A stretch of 64,000 nucleotides of DNA from positions 75,352 to 139,351 of the forward strand of contig CBDEGD010000028.1 of the NCBI GenBank assembly GCA_965237625.1. Reading direction: 5' to 3'. A program made the translations under genes and the position numbers. Below, one piece after another: positions 17,371 through 26,465 of this stretch; positions within the stretch are counted from its first letter, which is position 1; every line of letters starts with the position of its first letter. This DNA comes from JABDIP01 sp965237625. Its GTDB lineage: Bacteria; Pseudomonadota; Alphaproteobacteria; DSM-16000; Inquilinaceae. The notes beneath the pieces were generated by a model. The model did not search any database. It was not told the origin of the DNA and saw nothing but the letters and a program-made list of their open reading frames with translations.

Positions 17371-18791
17371 GGGTCCGGCTCCAGTTCCGGTTCCAGGTAG
17401 TCGCCCAGTAGAATGGGCTTCAGGGGCGGGCGAATGCGCAGCGCCCCCATCTCGTCCGGCGACTTCCCGGTTGCCGACGCTATCAGCCGCACCAAGGTTG
17501 GACCGCAAAGGCGGCCCTGGCAGGGTCCCATGCCGCAACGTGTGAAGGTCTTGACCCTGTTGGGGCCGGTCGCGCCCTGGTCTATGGCCGCCCGGATCGC
17601 CCCGACCGTCACACCTTCGCAGCGGCAAAGCGTGGTTTCGTCGGTGACGTGGTGATCGAGCGGCAGCGGCGCATAGATCCGATCCAGCAAACGGCGCGCG
17701 TTTTGTTTCCGTGCCCGTCCTGCGCGCAACGGAGCCGTCGCCGTTCGCCAGTCCGCCGGCGAAAGCCGACCCAGGTGTTCAGCCACCTGAAGGGCCGCCA
17801 ACCTGCCTCGCACGCCCGCCAATTCCGCGCCTTCAATGCCGCCGCCGTCACCGGCGATCCAGATGCGATCGTCGGAACTGCGGCCATCGGGATCGGTGAC
17901 CGGCTCGAAGCACTGCTGGTCGTCGTGCCAGCAATGCGCGAGCCCCAACAGCCGCGATAGCTGGGTCGACGGGATCACACCGTCATGGATGCCCAAAAGC
18001 GAACAGGAGAGTTCATGGTTCCTGCCGCGGCTTTCGAAACTGAGACTCTCCAAGCCGCCGGATCCTCTGGCCACCAGCCGCGTCACGGCGCGGTAGACGG
18101 GCATCCTCGACAAGGCCTGACGCGCCAGAAGTCCGAAACCGCGCGCCATCATGCGCGGGTCGCCGAGCAATGCACGCGGCAATTGGCCGACGGTTGCGGC
18201 CAGACGACTAGGCGGGGCGAGATCGAGGATCGCCGCGACCCGGCCGCCAAGCGCGGCGATCTGAGCCAGGTAGAGCAGCAGCAAGGGGCCCTGGCCGGCC
18301 AGAACCAGCGTCCCGGAATGCGGCAGCAATCCGCCGGTCTTCAGTGCCGATTGCAGAGCGCCGACGCCCATCACGCCCGGCAGGGTCCAGCCCGGGAACG
18401 GCATTGGCCGCTCCATGGCGCCGGTGGCCAGGATCAACGTCTTTGACTCGATCTCCCGGATCCTATGCCTGGCCGCACCGGCTTCCCGCTGCAGCCAGCT
18501 GATCCGCAAATCCGGCGAGGCATCGAAGACGGTCGCGCCGGGTACGTAATCGACGGAGGAACGCCTGAGCGCCGCAACGGCCTCGGCTGCACCGTCGTAG
18601 CTCTCCCTGACTTTGCCTAGTGCATGCGAACCGGAGGCCGTCATCCGCTCGGCCTGCCGCCAGATTTGGCCGCCCGGCTCGGCCTGTTCGTCGAGCAGCA
18701 GCACGTTCATGCCCTGAGCGGCCGCGGTGGTCGCCGCGGCAAGCCCGGCGGGGCCGGCACCGATGACGGTAAGGTCCACGATATCACTCAT
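17367..18791 (-). CDS. HcnB-like NAD(P)/FAD oxidoreductase with C-terminal BFD-type [2Fe-2S] domain
   Basis: 474 residues from ATG 18791, which overlaps the end of the ferredoxin-like gene by 8 bp; the longer frame upstream is arginine-rich read-through. N-terminal FAD site is DLTVIGAGPAGLAAATTAA. A second nucleotide-binding region includes LILATGAMERPMPFPGWTLP. The C-terminus carries four cysteines in CRCEGVTVG and CGMGPCQGRLC, a BFD-like iron-sulfur domain. This is the alpha-subunit architecture of HCN synthase, opine oxidase and D-hydroxyproline dehydrogenase complexes. With its neighbours it can form an alpha/beta/gamma dehydrogenase. Confidence 0.88.
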   Translation of the reverse strand: MSDIVDLTVIGAGPAGLAAATTAAAQGMNVLLLDEQAEPGGQIWRQAERMTASGSHALGKVRESYDGAAEAVAALRRSSVDYVPGATVFDASPDLRISWLQREAGAARHRIREIESKTLILATGAMERPMPFPGWTLPGVMGVGALQSALKTGGLLPHSGTLVLAGQGPLLLLYLAQIAALGGRVAAILDLAPPSRLAATVGQLPRALLGDPRMMARGFGLLARQALSRMPVYRAVTRLVARGSGGLESLSFESRGRNHELSCSLLGIHDGVIPSTQLSRLLGLAHCWHDDQQCFEPVTDPDGRSSDDRIWIAGDGGGIEGAELAGVRGRLAALQVAEHLGRLSPADWRTATAPLRAGRARKQNARRLLDRIYAPLPLDHHVTDETTLCRCEGVTVGAIRAAIDQGATGPNRVKTFTRCGMGPCQGRLCGPTLVRLIASATGKSPDEMGALRIRPPLKPILLGDYLEPELEPDP

Positions 18792-19095
18792 CGTCGGCGG
18801 CCATCGGGGTCTCCGGGATCTCAATCGTCTCAACCACCATGCCCTCTGCCACCGGCGCAAGGCAGGCCTGACTGTGCGGTCGACCGGCAATCGTGCAGAG
18901 GCAGCCGAAGCAATTGCCGATAAGGCAATGGGCGGCATTTAGCCCGCCGGTTGCGGGATTGCGGGCGAAGCTGCGGTAGCCGGCGGCAAGCAGGGCGGTG
19001 GCCACGCTGTCGCCGGGCCGCGCTTCGACCGGCCGGCCGTCAACCACGAGGTGAACGCTCTCGGCGCTGTCGCCGATGCGGGTGAACCAGCTCAT
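18784..19095 (-). CDS. HcnA-like [2Fe-2S] ferredoxin subunit
   Basis: 103 residues. The cysteine pattern C-x4-C-x2-C-x12-C (HCLIGNCFGCLCTIAG...AC) is the plant-type [2Fe-2S] site of small HcnA/SoxA-like subunits. RPGDSVATALLAAGYRSFAR is the usual preceding segment. It passes electrons between the flavoproteins of the complex. It overlaps the HcnB-like gene by 8 bp and the upstream oxidase gene by 4 bp, indicating tight translational coupling. Confidence 0.9.
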   Translation of the reverse strand: MSWFTRIGDSAESVHLVVDGRPVEARPGDSVATALLAAGYRSFARNPATGGLNAAHCLIGNCFGCLCTIAGRPHSQACLAPVAEGMVVETIEIPETPMAADDE

Positions 19096-20214
19096 GTCGA
19101 AGCCTCAGCGAAGCGAGCCACGGAGAACGCGGAATATCGCTCTTTGATCTTGCCCGTCACAAGGGCCTCCGGAATTTCGAGCGCGTGGACCGCCGCCAAC
19201 GTAACGCCACTGTGACAGGTCACCAGAAAGGCGCCCGGCCAGCGGTCGGACTCCTCGTAGATCGGAAAACCATCGGGTGACAACACTCGCAGCGCGCCCC
19301 ACTGCCGGACGAGGCGCGCTGTCGCCAAGTGGGGAAAGCTTGCAACGGCGCGGCGGGCAATTTTCCCCGCGACCTCTTGGCTGGTACCGCGATCGAAGCC
19401 GACGTCTTCGTGGCTGTCTCCGAGCAACACGGTGCCCTCCCGTGTCTGGCGGATATTGTGGCAGGTAAGGTCAAGAAAGGCCGGCACGCGTTTCGGACAC
19501 CAGGATCTGCCCTCGCTGGGGGCGGAGCGGTGCGGAAAGGCCGAGCTGCGGCGCCAGCCGGGTGCTCCCCAGACCGGCCGCCAACACCACCTTGCCGGCG
19601 ATGTATTTTCGGGATGCGGTGGATATCGTGAATCCTTCTCCCCGTGATCCACGAATCTCCGTCGCGATGCCGGTTTCGATCCTGACACGGGGAAAAGCCA
19701 GAAGCGCATCGCGCAGGGCCGTCAGCGTCGCCAGCGGATCCACCACACCGTCATGGGGGCAATAGGTCCCGCCGACCACCGCCGGCCCGAGATCCGGTAT
19801 CAGTGCGAGCATGGCCTTGCGATCGAGCACGCTTGTGTCGTTTCCGCCCGGCGGCGGCTGGTTGTGCATGCGCCGAACCGCGGTCTCCATCGTCTCCAAC
19901 TCGGCGTCGCTGAGCGCGATCTTGACGCCGCCGGTCTGCCGGTGGCCGATCTCGACCCCGCTCTCCTCGGCCAGCATCTGCGCGAATTCGCCCCAGAGGT
20001 CGGCGGATTTCCGACTGAGAGCGGCATAGTCGGGCTTGGCGAGTCCTTTGCCCTGAACCCAGACAAGCCCGAAATTTCCGGCCGAGGCGTGGAAACTGTC
20101 ATCTCCACCGTCGAGAAGCAGCACATCCGCGCCGGCCCTTGCCAGACCATAGGCGAGCGCCGAACCGACAAGCCCGGCACCGATGACGGCAATCTCGCTC
20201 ACGACTGGCCGCAC
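19092..20214 (-). pseudogene. FAD-dependent amine oxidoreductase (DAO family), frameshifted
   Basis: Two frames together make one DAO oxidase. The first (from 20214, IAVIGAGLVGSALAYGLARAG to LRPQRGQILVSE) ends in an early stop at 19471. The second continues as RVPAFLDLTCHNIRQTREG, WGALRVLSPDGFPIYEE and the terminal CHSGVTLAA down to 19092. The join is at an AAA run (19491-19493 on the plus strand); removing one A restores VSERVPAFL. The operon spacing on both sides is intact, so this is either a very recent mutation or a one-base error. If intact it would be another catalytic subunit of about 373 residues. Confidence 0.8.
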
Positions 20215-20229
20215 CGATGACAGGAGCAG

Positions 20230-21417
20230 CTACCCATGCAAGGTCAGTTGAGCCGGCCGGGCGTCGGCATCCCGTATCGAGGGGCGATCATAGCCGAATG
20301 CCTTGATGGAGAGACGCGGCTGCTTGCCGAGGGCAAGATCGTGCAAGATCTCTCCGGTTGCCGGGCCGATACCGAAACCATGGCCGGAGAACCCGGCCGC
20401 GACGATCAGGCCGTCGACGCCGGGTGCGCGATCGATGACCGGCAGGGCATCCGGTGTCAGATCCAGCAAACCGGCCCAGATTTGCCTGATGCGGGCCTCG
20501 GCCAAGGGCGGCAACAAATCGCCGACGGACTCGATGGTGCGCTTGACGCTGGCGGTCGTCGGTTCGACCTTCGGGCGGCCCTCTTCCGACTCTTCGATCT
20601 TGCCGTGCCATTCCTCGGCACCGCTGGTGACCCGCAAACAGCCGTCAACCTGTTGCCGCGCGGCGCAGTCGGCGTTGGCGACGCCCAAAACCGGCCCCAG
20701 GACCGGCGGCAACGGCGCCGTCTGGATCACGCTGACCATGGGGATACGCAAAGGGATGCTCAGCCCGAGCGGTTCCAGGAGCTCGTTGACCCCGATTCCG
20801 CCTGCGAGAATGCAGAGCCCCACCGATAGCCGGCCGGCGGTTGTGCGAAGGGCCGTCAGGCGTCCGGTGTCAACCTCGATCGCCTCGACGCGTTCGCCGA
20901 ATCGAAAGGCGGCGCCATGATTTCTTGCGGCTGACACGAAAGCAGCCACGCTCGCCAGGGGGTCGGCGTGCCCATCGGTCGGACAGAAAGACGCGGCTAG
21001 AATGCGGTCGGACAGTGCCGGTGCGATCGCGCGTATCGCCGTGTTGTCTTCGAGGTACTGCAGTTCGAGACCAAGTGCATTTTGCGCCGTCACCAGATGA
21101 CGGATCGTGTCCACTTCCGATGCGGTGCGGGCGAGCCGGAGGTTGCCCGCCTGGCGATAATGCGTCGGGGCTCCAAGCTCGGCTTCGAGTTCCGGCCAGA
21201 GCGCCACCGCCCGCCGCGCCAGTGGCAGTTCCGCCGGGTGGCGGCCGGACTGCCGAACGCCGGCCAGCGTCCAGCCCGACGCCATCGCCGCCGGACCATA
21301 ACGGTCGATCACGACGACCCGGACGCAGGCCCGTGCAAGCTGGTAGGCCGCACTGCAGCCGGTGATTCCGGCGCCGACGATCGCGATGTCGTATTGGCTC
21401 ATCTGGCAAGGATCCAT
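20230..21417 (-). CDS. FAD-dependent amine oxidoreductase (DAO family)
   Basis: 395 residues, first gene of the minus-strand oxidase operon. N-terminal site YDIAIVGAGITGCSAAYQLA, flavin-loop segment GWTLAGVRQSGRHPAELPLAR, and C-terminal GLLDLTPDALPVIDRAPGVD with GFSGHGFGIGPATGEI are standard DAO/sarcosine-oxidase-beta features. ATG 21402 (MSQYD) is a possible alternative start five codons in. The next gene begins 15 bp after the stop. A divergent DAO gene starts 162 bp away, so the intervening segment should contain promoters for both. Substrate unknown; secondary amines, D-amino acids or opines are likeliest. Confidence 0.85.
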   Translation of the reverse strand: MDPCQMSQYDIAIVGAGITGCSAAYQLARACVRVVVIDRYGPAAMASGWTLAGVRQSGRHPAELPLARRAVALWPELEAELGAPTHYRQAGNLRLARTASEVDTIRHLVTAQNALGLELQYLEDNTAIRAIAPALSDRILAASFCPTDGHADPLASVAAFVSAARNHGAAFRFGERVEAIEVDTGRLTALRTTAGRLSVGLCILAGGIGVNELLEPLGLSIPLRIPMVSVIQTAPLPPVLGPVLGVANADCAARQQVDGCLRVTSGAEEWHGKIEESEEGRPKVEPTTASVKRTIESVGDLLPPLAEARIRQIWAGLLDLTPDALPVIDRAPGVDGLIVAAGFSGHGFGIGPATGEILHDLALGKQPRLSIKAFGYDRPSIRDADARPAQLTLHG

Positions 21418-21579
21418 CGGCGGAAGGGCTTCGGGTCGTCGGTCGGCGAGTGCCCGGCGGCAAACTTGGTCGCAGGATAGCCGACGCCGGGGCTGATCCC
21501 CAAACCATGCCTGGGCAGACCCCTAGCCGACATGCGCAGCGCTTGCCCGGTGCGCGGCACGGCCCGCATACTTGGAGGC

Positions 21580-22884
21580 ATGAACGATTTGCTCTCTTTC
21601 GCACATTCCTCCGATCGCCCTCTGCCCGCTGAAGCCGATGTCGTCGTTATCGGCGGCGGCGTGGTCGGCATATCCGCGGCGTTGCACCTCGCGGAATGGG
21701 GCGTGTCCGTCGTGCTCTGCGAGAAGGGGCGGATCGCCGGCGAGCAGTCGTCTCGCAATTGGGGCTGGATCCGCAAGCAGGGCAGGGATCTGGGCGAGAT
21801 GCCGCTGGTGCTGGAGAGCCAGGCCATGTGGCGCCAACTCGGGCCCCGGCTGGACCGGGACATCGGGTTGCGCCAGGGCGGCTGCACCTATGTGGCGCAG
21901 GACGAGCATCAATTGGCGGAGCATGAGGCGTGGCTTGCATCCGTCCGTCCATTCCAGCTCGATTCGCGCATGCTCAGCGTGGCCGAAACCGACGCGCTGT
22001 TGGGGCAGGACGGCCGCCGCTTCGCCGGAGCCATCACCACGCCGAGCGACATGCAGGCCGAGCCGGGCCTCGCCGTTCCGGCGCTGGCGCGGCTTGCCGC
22101 CGACCAGGGCGCCGCGCTGTTCGAGGGCGTGGCGGTACGCTGCCTCGATCGGGCCGGGGGCCGTATCATCGGCGTCCTGACCGAACAGGGGCGGATCGGC
22201 TGCCAATCGGTGATCCTCGCCGGGGGCGTCTGGTCGCGCCCGTTCATGGAGAATATGGGGCACTCGCTACCGCAACTTGCCGTGCGGTCGCAGGCCCAGC
22301 GGACCGAAAAGGCGCCGGCGATTGCGCCGGGGCCGGTCGGCATACCGGGTGCCTCCATCCGGCCCCGGCTGGATGGCGGCTATACCGTCGGGCGCGCCGG
22401 TGCGGCATTTTTCGATGTCATTCCTGCAGCGTTCCGTCACTTCCGCGCCTTTGCGCCGATGCTGAGGGAAAACTGGCGAATTGTGAGATTGCGCTTCGGC
22501 CGGGAATTCTTCGGTGCGCTCGGCCGAAATCGATGGGAGCCGGACCAGATGAGCCCATTCGAGCAGGTACGCGTCTTCGATCCCGCGCCGGACCGCCGTT
22601 TGCTCGACGACATCATGGCGGATGCCCGTGCGATCTATCCGCAGCTCGCCGGTGTGAACGCGGTGGAGGCCTGGGGCGGGATGATCGATGTCACGCCGGA
22701 CGAGCTGCCGGTCATCGGCCCGGTGGAAGGCGCCCCGGGGCTGACGATGGCCACGGGGCTGTCGGGCCACGGATTCGGCATCGGTCCGGGCGTGGGGCTG
22801 TTGGCGGCACAGCTGGCCACCGGGCGATCGCCGGCGGCGGACCCCGCGCCCTTCAGCCACGCCCGTTTCGCCGGCAGACGCTAG
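21580..22884 (+). CDS. FAD-dependent amine oxidoreductase (DAO family)
   Basis: 434 residues from ATG 21580, with TTGGAGGC directly upstream; an earlier in-frame start lacks such a site. Features are ADVVVIGGGVVGISAALHLA, EQSSRNWGWIRKQGRDLGEM (the SRxxxG-type flavin loop), and DVTPDELPVIGPVEG with TGLSGHGFGIGPGVGLLAAQ at the C-terminus. It is divergent from the four-oxidase minus-strand operon and is followed 20 bp later by an SDR gene. This is the fourth DAO paralogue within 7 kb. Confidence 0.87.
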   Translation: MNDLLSFAHSSDRPLPAEADVVVIGGGVVGISAALHLAEWGVSVVLCEKGRIAGEQSSRNWGWIRKQGRDLGEMPLVLESQAMWRQLGPRLDRDIGLRQGGCTYVAQDEHQLAEHEAWLASVRPFQLDSRMLSVAETDALLGQDGRRFAGAITTPSDMQAEPGLAVPALARLAADQGAALFEGVAVRCLDRAGGRIIGVLTEQGRIGCQSVILAGGVWSRPFMENMGHSLPQLAVRSQAQRTEKAPAIAPGPVGIPGASIRPRLDGGYTVGRAGAAFFDVIPAAFRHFRAFAPMLRENWRIVRLRFGREFFGALGRNRWEPDQMSPFEQVRVFDPAPDRRLLDDIMADARAIYPQLAGVNAVEAWGGMIDVTPDELPVIGPVEGAPGLTMATGLSGHGFGIGPGVGLLAAQLATGRSPAADPAPFSHARFAGRR

Positions 22885-22904
22885 ACACCAGAGGAGCAAA
22901 ACCG

Positions 22905-23615
22905 ATGCTGGACCCCGCCGGCCGCGTGATCCTGATCTCTGGCGCCAGCCGCGGCATCGGCCGTGCCATCGCCGAGCGACTGGCCTCGGCAGGCCACACG
23001 CTCAGTCTCGGCGCGCGGGACGCCGCCGGCCTGGAGACCGCCTTCGGACCGGAGGACGATCACCGCTCGCACCATCGATACGTGGCCGAGGATCGCGCCA
23101 CTCATGAGGCATGGGTGACGGAGGCGCTTGCCCGCTGGGGCCGCATCGACGGCCTGGTGAACAACGCCGGTGTCGGCAGCAAATTCAGTATCGAGGAGGG
23201 CGACGAGGCGGAGCTCGACCGGGTATGGACCGTCAACTGCAAGGCGCCGCTGTTCATGACCCGCCTCTGCCTGCCGAATCTGAGGGCGAGCGGGTCGGGC
23301 CGGATCGTCAACGTCTCCTCGCTCTCCGGCAAGCGGGTGCGCAACGAGAACGTCGCTTACAACATGAGCAAGCACGCGCTTGTGGCGCTATCCCACGGGA
23401 CTCGGCGCATCGGTTGGGACCACGGCGTGCGGGTCACGACAATCTGCCCCAGCTTCGTGCGGACGGATTTGACCTCCGGCGCCACCAAGGTGACACCCGA
23501 AGAGATGATCGACCCAGCGGATTTGGCCGAACTCGTCGCCACGGCAATCGCCCTGCCCAACAATGCCGCCGTCGCGGAACTGCTGGTCAACTGCCGGCTG
23601 GAGGACACCTGCTGA
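22905..23615 (+). CDS. Short-chain dehydrogenase/reductase (SDR)
   Basis: 236 residues, start ATG 22905 preceded by GAGGAG. Classical SDR motifs: cofactor loop ISGASRGIGRAIAERLA (TGxxxGxG type), LVNNAGVGSKF, catalytic Ser in VNVSSLSGKR and YNMSK as the YxxxK pair. The residue pattern after the first strand (GARD) suggests NADP(H), which is tentative. It probably reduces or oxidises a carbonyl product of the neighbouring amine oxidase. Confidence 0.92.
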   Translation: MLDPAGRVILISGASRGIGRAIAERLASAGHTLSLGARDAAGLETAFGPEDDHRSHHRYVAEDRATHEAWVTEALARWGRIDGLVNNAGVGSKFSIEEGDEAELDRVWTVNCKAPLFMTRLCLPNLRASGSGRIVNVSSLSGKRVRNENVAYNMSKHALVALSHGTRRIGWDHGVRVTTICPSFVRTDLTSGATKVTPEEMIDPADLAELVATAIALPNNAAVAELLVNCRLEDTC

Positions 23616-23766
23616 TCGCTGCCGTACCGGACCGTTCCCTTGGGTCCGCGCCAGAACGGCATTTGGAAGGGCAAGAGAATCAATGCCTCCGTTTCCCGAA
23701 TGTCACCCTGAGGCGAATACGGCGGCATTCCGCCCGCCATTTTGTCAAATATCTCTTTGAGAAATT

Positions 23767-23843
23767 TGGCGCGCCCGGGAAGACTCGAACTCCCAACCTC
23801 CTGATCCGTAGTCAGACGCTCTATCCAATTGAGCTACGGGCGC
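23767..23843 (-). tRNA. tRNA-Arg (anticodon ACG)
   Basis: The minus strand folds as a cloverleaf: acceptor GCGCCCG/CGGGCGC, D-stem GCTC/GAGC, anticodon stem TCTGA/TCAGG with loop CTACGGA giving anticodon ACG, a T arm containing GTTCGAGTC, discriminator G and an encoded CCA (23767-23769). ACG becomes ICG after A-to-I editing and reads CGU, CGC and CGA. I see no attachment-site duplication beside it. Confidence 0.95.
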
Positions 23844-24034
23844 AACTCGAGCGGGCAGGCGGCGCTTTGCCGCTCGGGCCCGTCGGGAAGCGGGAAACTA
23901 CGCGAGCCGTTTCCTGGTGGCAAGGGCGGATTTACGGCCGGTTGGACAGTAATCGCGATGCAACTGTTGCGCGATGGCCACAGGGTGTGGCAAAGGGTCT
24001 TTGGTGCCGCTCACGCTCTGGTATGATGGAGCCG

Positions 24035-25171
24035 ATGCTTCGCGACCTCGGGACATGTGCGCGGGCTTCCGGCCTGCGGTTTCCTGCCAACTGTGCGCCG
24101 ATCCTGGCGCTGATGTTGGCGACGTCATGCGTGCCGACCTCCCAGCCTTTGTGGCCGGCTCTGACCGGCGAGTTGACCGCGGCCTCCCGGAGCCCTTATG
24201 TGCCGGCGGCGACCGGTACCGACTGGCCTTATGAATTGAGCCTGAGCGACGGGGTATTTCAACCGGTGCGGCTGTCACCGGCCCCGGCGGGCGGCGGACG
24301 TATCGGCGAGCAGCTGCGAGATCTCCGCACCGAACTGGCCAGCGTCGCCCGGTTCACGGCCGGCAGCAATCGGCGGCTACAGTTATTGCGCAGCACGGCG
24401 GTTGGCCGATCCGAGGTCTATGTCGCCATCGTCGAACGCATCGACAGCACGCTCAGCGCCAATCCGGCTCCGGCCGACCCGGCCTTGCAACGGCTGTGGC
24501 GACAGGCGCTGTCGGCGCTGGACCGGGTGGCAAGCGACGACCCGGCGTTGGACCGGCTGATCGACCGGGTCGCGGGCGAAGGCGAGGCGGCGACCGAGAT
24601 CACCGAGGGGCTGCGCTCGGGCATCGACCTGTCCGAGGCCACCGACGCCGAGCGGGCCGTGCGGGATGAGTTGCTGCGCGACGCCGAAGCGGCGGCCGAA
24701 ACCAGCGCCGCCATGTTGGCGGACGCCAAACAGGATCTGGCCACCAAGCAGGGCTACATTTCCGCCGAACGCGCAAATCTGCAGATCATGCGGCTGGCGA
24801 TCGCCAATGGAGAATCCTACGGCATCAGCCTGGCCAATCGCTCGATGCCGGATTTGTCCGGGCGTACTGACCAGCCGGCGCAACCCAGGCGAGGTGACAG
24901 CCCGCTGGTCGTCATCCGCTTCGACAATGACCAGACGCGCTATGCCCAACCCTTGTATCGGGCGGCCAGCCTGGCGCTGGAACGGCGGGCCGATGCGCTG
25001 TTCACCGTGGTTGCCGTCGCTCCGGCGGAGGCCACGATACCGGCAAGCGCCTACGCCGATGCCGTGCGGCAAACCCTGTCCGAGATGGGCCTGTCCGCCG
25101 GGCAGCTCTTCGAGACGAGTTGGATAGATTCGGCCGCCATCGGCGCCGAGGTGCATCTATACGTCCGTTGA
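24035..25171 (+). CDS. Putative lipoprotein of unknown function
   Basis: 378 residues from ATG 24035 (ATG 24023 and 24026 also in frame). The N-terminus has a hydrophobic stretch ending LALMLATSC, a plausible lipobox, then a Pro/Thr-rich linker. The middle (about residues 85-250) is helical, acidic and rich in Ala, Leu and Arg, with coiled-coil potential (ETSAAMLADAKQDLATKQG). The last ~90 residues look like a globular alpha/beta domain (SPLVVIRFDNDQTRYAQPLY, ALFTVVAVAPAEATIP) resembling an OmpA/TonB-type peptidoglycan-adjacent fold; that resemblance is weak. A DUF4864 gene follows 80 bp later. Confidence 0.7.
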   Translation: MLRDLGTCARASGLRFPANCAPILALMLATSCVPTSQPLWPALTGELTAASRSPYVPAATGTDWPYELSLSDGVFQPVRLSPAPAGGGRIGEQLRDLRTELASVARFTAGSNRRLQLLRSTAVGRSEVYVAIVERIDSTLSANPAPADPALQRLWRQALSALDRVASDDPALDRLIDRVAGEGEAATEITEGLRSGIDLSEATDAERAVRDELLRDAEAAAETSAAMLADAKQDLATKQGYISAERANLQIMRLAIANGESYGISLANRSMPDLSGRTDQPAQPRRGDSPLVVIRFDNDQTRYAQPLYRAASLALERRADALFTVVAVAPAEATIPASAYADAVRQTLSEMGLSAGQLFETSWIDSAAIGAEVHLYVR

Positions 25172-25251
25172 TCGATCCGCGTATTGGGCTGGACTTGTCG
25201 CCAGGCCGCGCCAATTCCCTCGGTAAGCCGAATTCGGTCACGAGGTCCGCA

Positions 25252-25701
25252 ATGCCCCAAATCCGCACGCCATTCGCGATCCTTCTCCTGTTCGCCGCGC
25301 TGACGGCGGTATCGACCATGCCGGCAAGGGGGCAGGCCAACGACCCGCCCGGGGCTGATGGCAATGCGATCGTGGCCGTCATTCAGAGTCAGCTCGCGGC
25401 GCTCCAGGCCGATCAGGCGGCGAAGGCGTTCAGCTTTGCCTCGCCCGGCATCCAGTCGATGTTCGGCACGCCGGACCGGTTCATGCAGATGGTCCGGTCG
25501 GGCTATGCGGCGGTCTATCGGCCCCGCGAGGTTCAGTTCCTCGATCTGGTCATCGACCAGGGCGAACTGGCGCAGAGGGTACTGTTCGTCGGTCCCGACG
25601 GGGTGCCGGTTCTCGCCTATTACTATATGGAGAGACAGCCTGACGGCAGTTGGCGGATCAGCGGCGTCACCCTGCGCAAGAGCGACGATCGAACCACATA
25701 G
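25252..25701 (+). CDS. DUF4864 domain secreted protein
   Basis: 149 residues, ATG 25252 with GAGG 8 bases upstream. It has a signal peptide (FAILLLFAALTAVSTMPARG), then a single domain with IQSQLAALQADQAAKAFSFAS, MFGTPDRFMQMVRSGY and YRPREVQFLDL, the pattern of DUF4864. The fold is NTF2-like in appearance. No catalytic residues are evident. Same strand as the lipoprotein gene upstream, probably one transcript. Confidence 0.8.
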   Translation: MPQIRTPFAILLLFAALTAVSTMPARGQANDPPGADGNAIVAVIQSQLAALQADQAAKAFSFASPGIQSMFGTPDRFMQMVRSGYAAVYRPREVQFLDLVIDQGELAQRVLFVGPDGVPVLAYYYMERQPDGSWRISGVTLRKSDDRTT

Positions 25702-25843
25702 AGACAATAGGTTCAGACGGCACTACCGCATTTTCCGCGTTGGCGGATAACGTATCAGCCTGTCGTCGCGCGTTGCCGCTCCCAGACGGCTCGTCTATAA
25801 GACCGTCGGTCGCCGGGGTTGGGCGAGGACAGGTCTGGGGAGA

Positions 25844-26335
25844 GTGGTCGTGACCGAGGGTGCGGAATTCAGCAAGAGCTTTCCGGTTTCGTGGGAGGAG
25901 TTGCATCGCCACGCCAAGGCGCTGGCCTGGCGTCTGGCCGAAGCCGGGCCGTGGGAAGGTATCGTGGCGATCACCCGCGGTGGGCTGGTGCCGGCGGCGA
26001 TCCTGGCTCGGGAGTTGGATGTACGGCTGATCGATACGGTCTGCGTGGCCAGCTACGACCATCAGGACCAGCGCGCGCCGCGGGTGCTCAAGCGGCCTGA
26101 GGGCGACGGCGAGGGCTGGCTGATCGTCGACGATCTGGTGGATACCGGGCAGACGGCGAAGCTGGTGCGGGAGATGATGCCGAAAGCCCATTTCGCGACC
26201 ATCTATGCCAAGCCTGCGGGACGGCCGCTGGTCGACACCTTCGTGACCGAGGTCAGTCAGGACACCTGGATCTTCTTCCCCTGGGATATCGAACCGCAGT
26301 ACCGCCAGCCGATCTCCGAGCTGCGCGGCCGCTAG
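25844..26335 (+). CDS. gpt: Xanthine-guanine phosphoribosyltransferase
   Basis: About 163 residues, starting at GTG 25844 or, with better spacing to GGGGAG, GTG 25850. The PRPP-binding motif is WLIVDDLVDTGQTAK, and IVAITRGGLVPAAILARELD is the preceding phosphate-binding loop. DTWIFFPWDIE at the C-terminus matches the Gpt substrate region. It salvages guanine, xanthine and hypoxanthine to the 5'-nucleotides. Its TAG stop (26333-26335) is the first triplet of palindromic element copy B. Confidence 0.93.
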   Translation: MVVTEGAEFSKSFPVSWEELHRHAKALAWRLAEAGPWEGIVAITRGGLVPAAILARELDVRLIDTVCVASYDHQDQRAPRVLKRPEGDGEGWLIVDDLVDTGQTAKLVREMMPKAHFATIYAKPAGRPLVDTFVTEVSQDTWIFFPWDIEPQYRQPISELRGR

Positions 26336-26465
26336 TGTCCCGATCCTGAAATTCGCATGAGCGAATTGCAGTATCAAAGGGACACTAACTGTATGATTCT
26401 AGTGTCATTCAGCTTCCGAAATCCGGCACATGAAATGTGCCGAACTTCGAAACCATGACACTAGA
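26333..26465. repeat. Two-hairpin palindromic element, copy B
   Basis: Same plan as 10441-10575. Hairpin 1: TAGTGTCCC (26333-26341)/GGGACACTA (26379-26387), inner AATTCGC/GCGAATT. Hairpin 2: TCTAGTGTCA (26398-26407)/TGACACTAGA (26456-26465), inner CGGCACAT/ATGTGCCG with GAA loop. Compared with copy A, the G-C pair in the hairpin 2 outer stem is C-G here, a compensatory change. Element start again coincides with a stop codon (gpt). Confidence 0.9.

Noticed and set aside
23111..24034. Upstream extension of the lipoprotein frame
   Set aside because: It runs through the SDR gene in another frame and across the tRNA; the lipoprotein signal begins at 24035.
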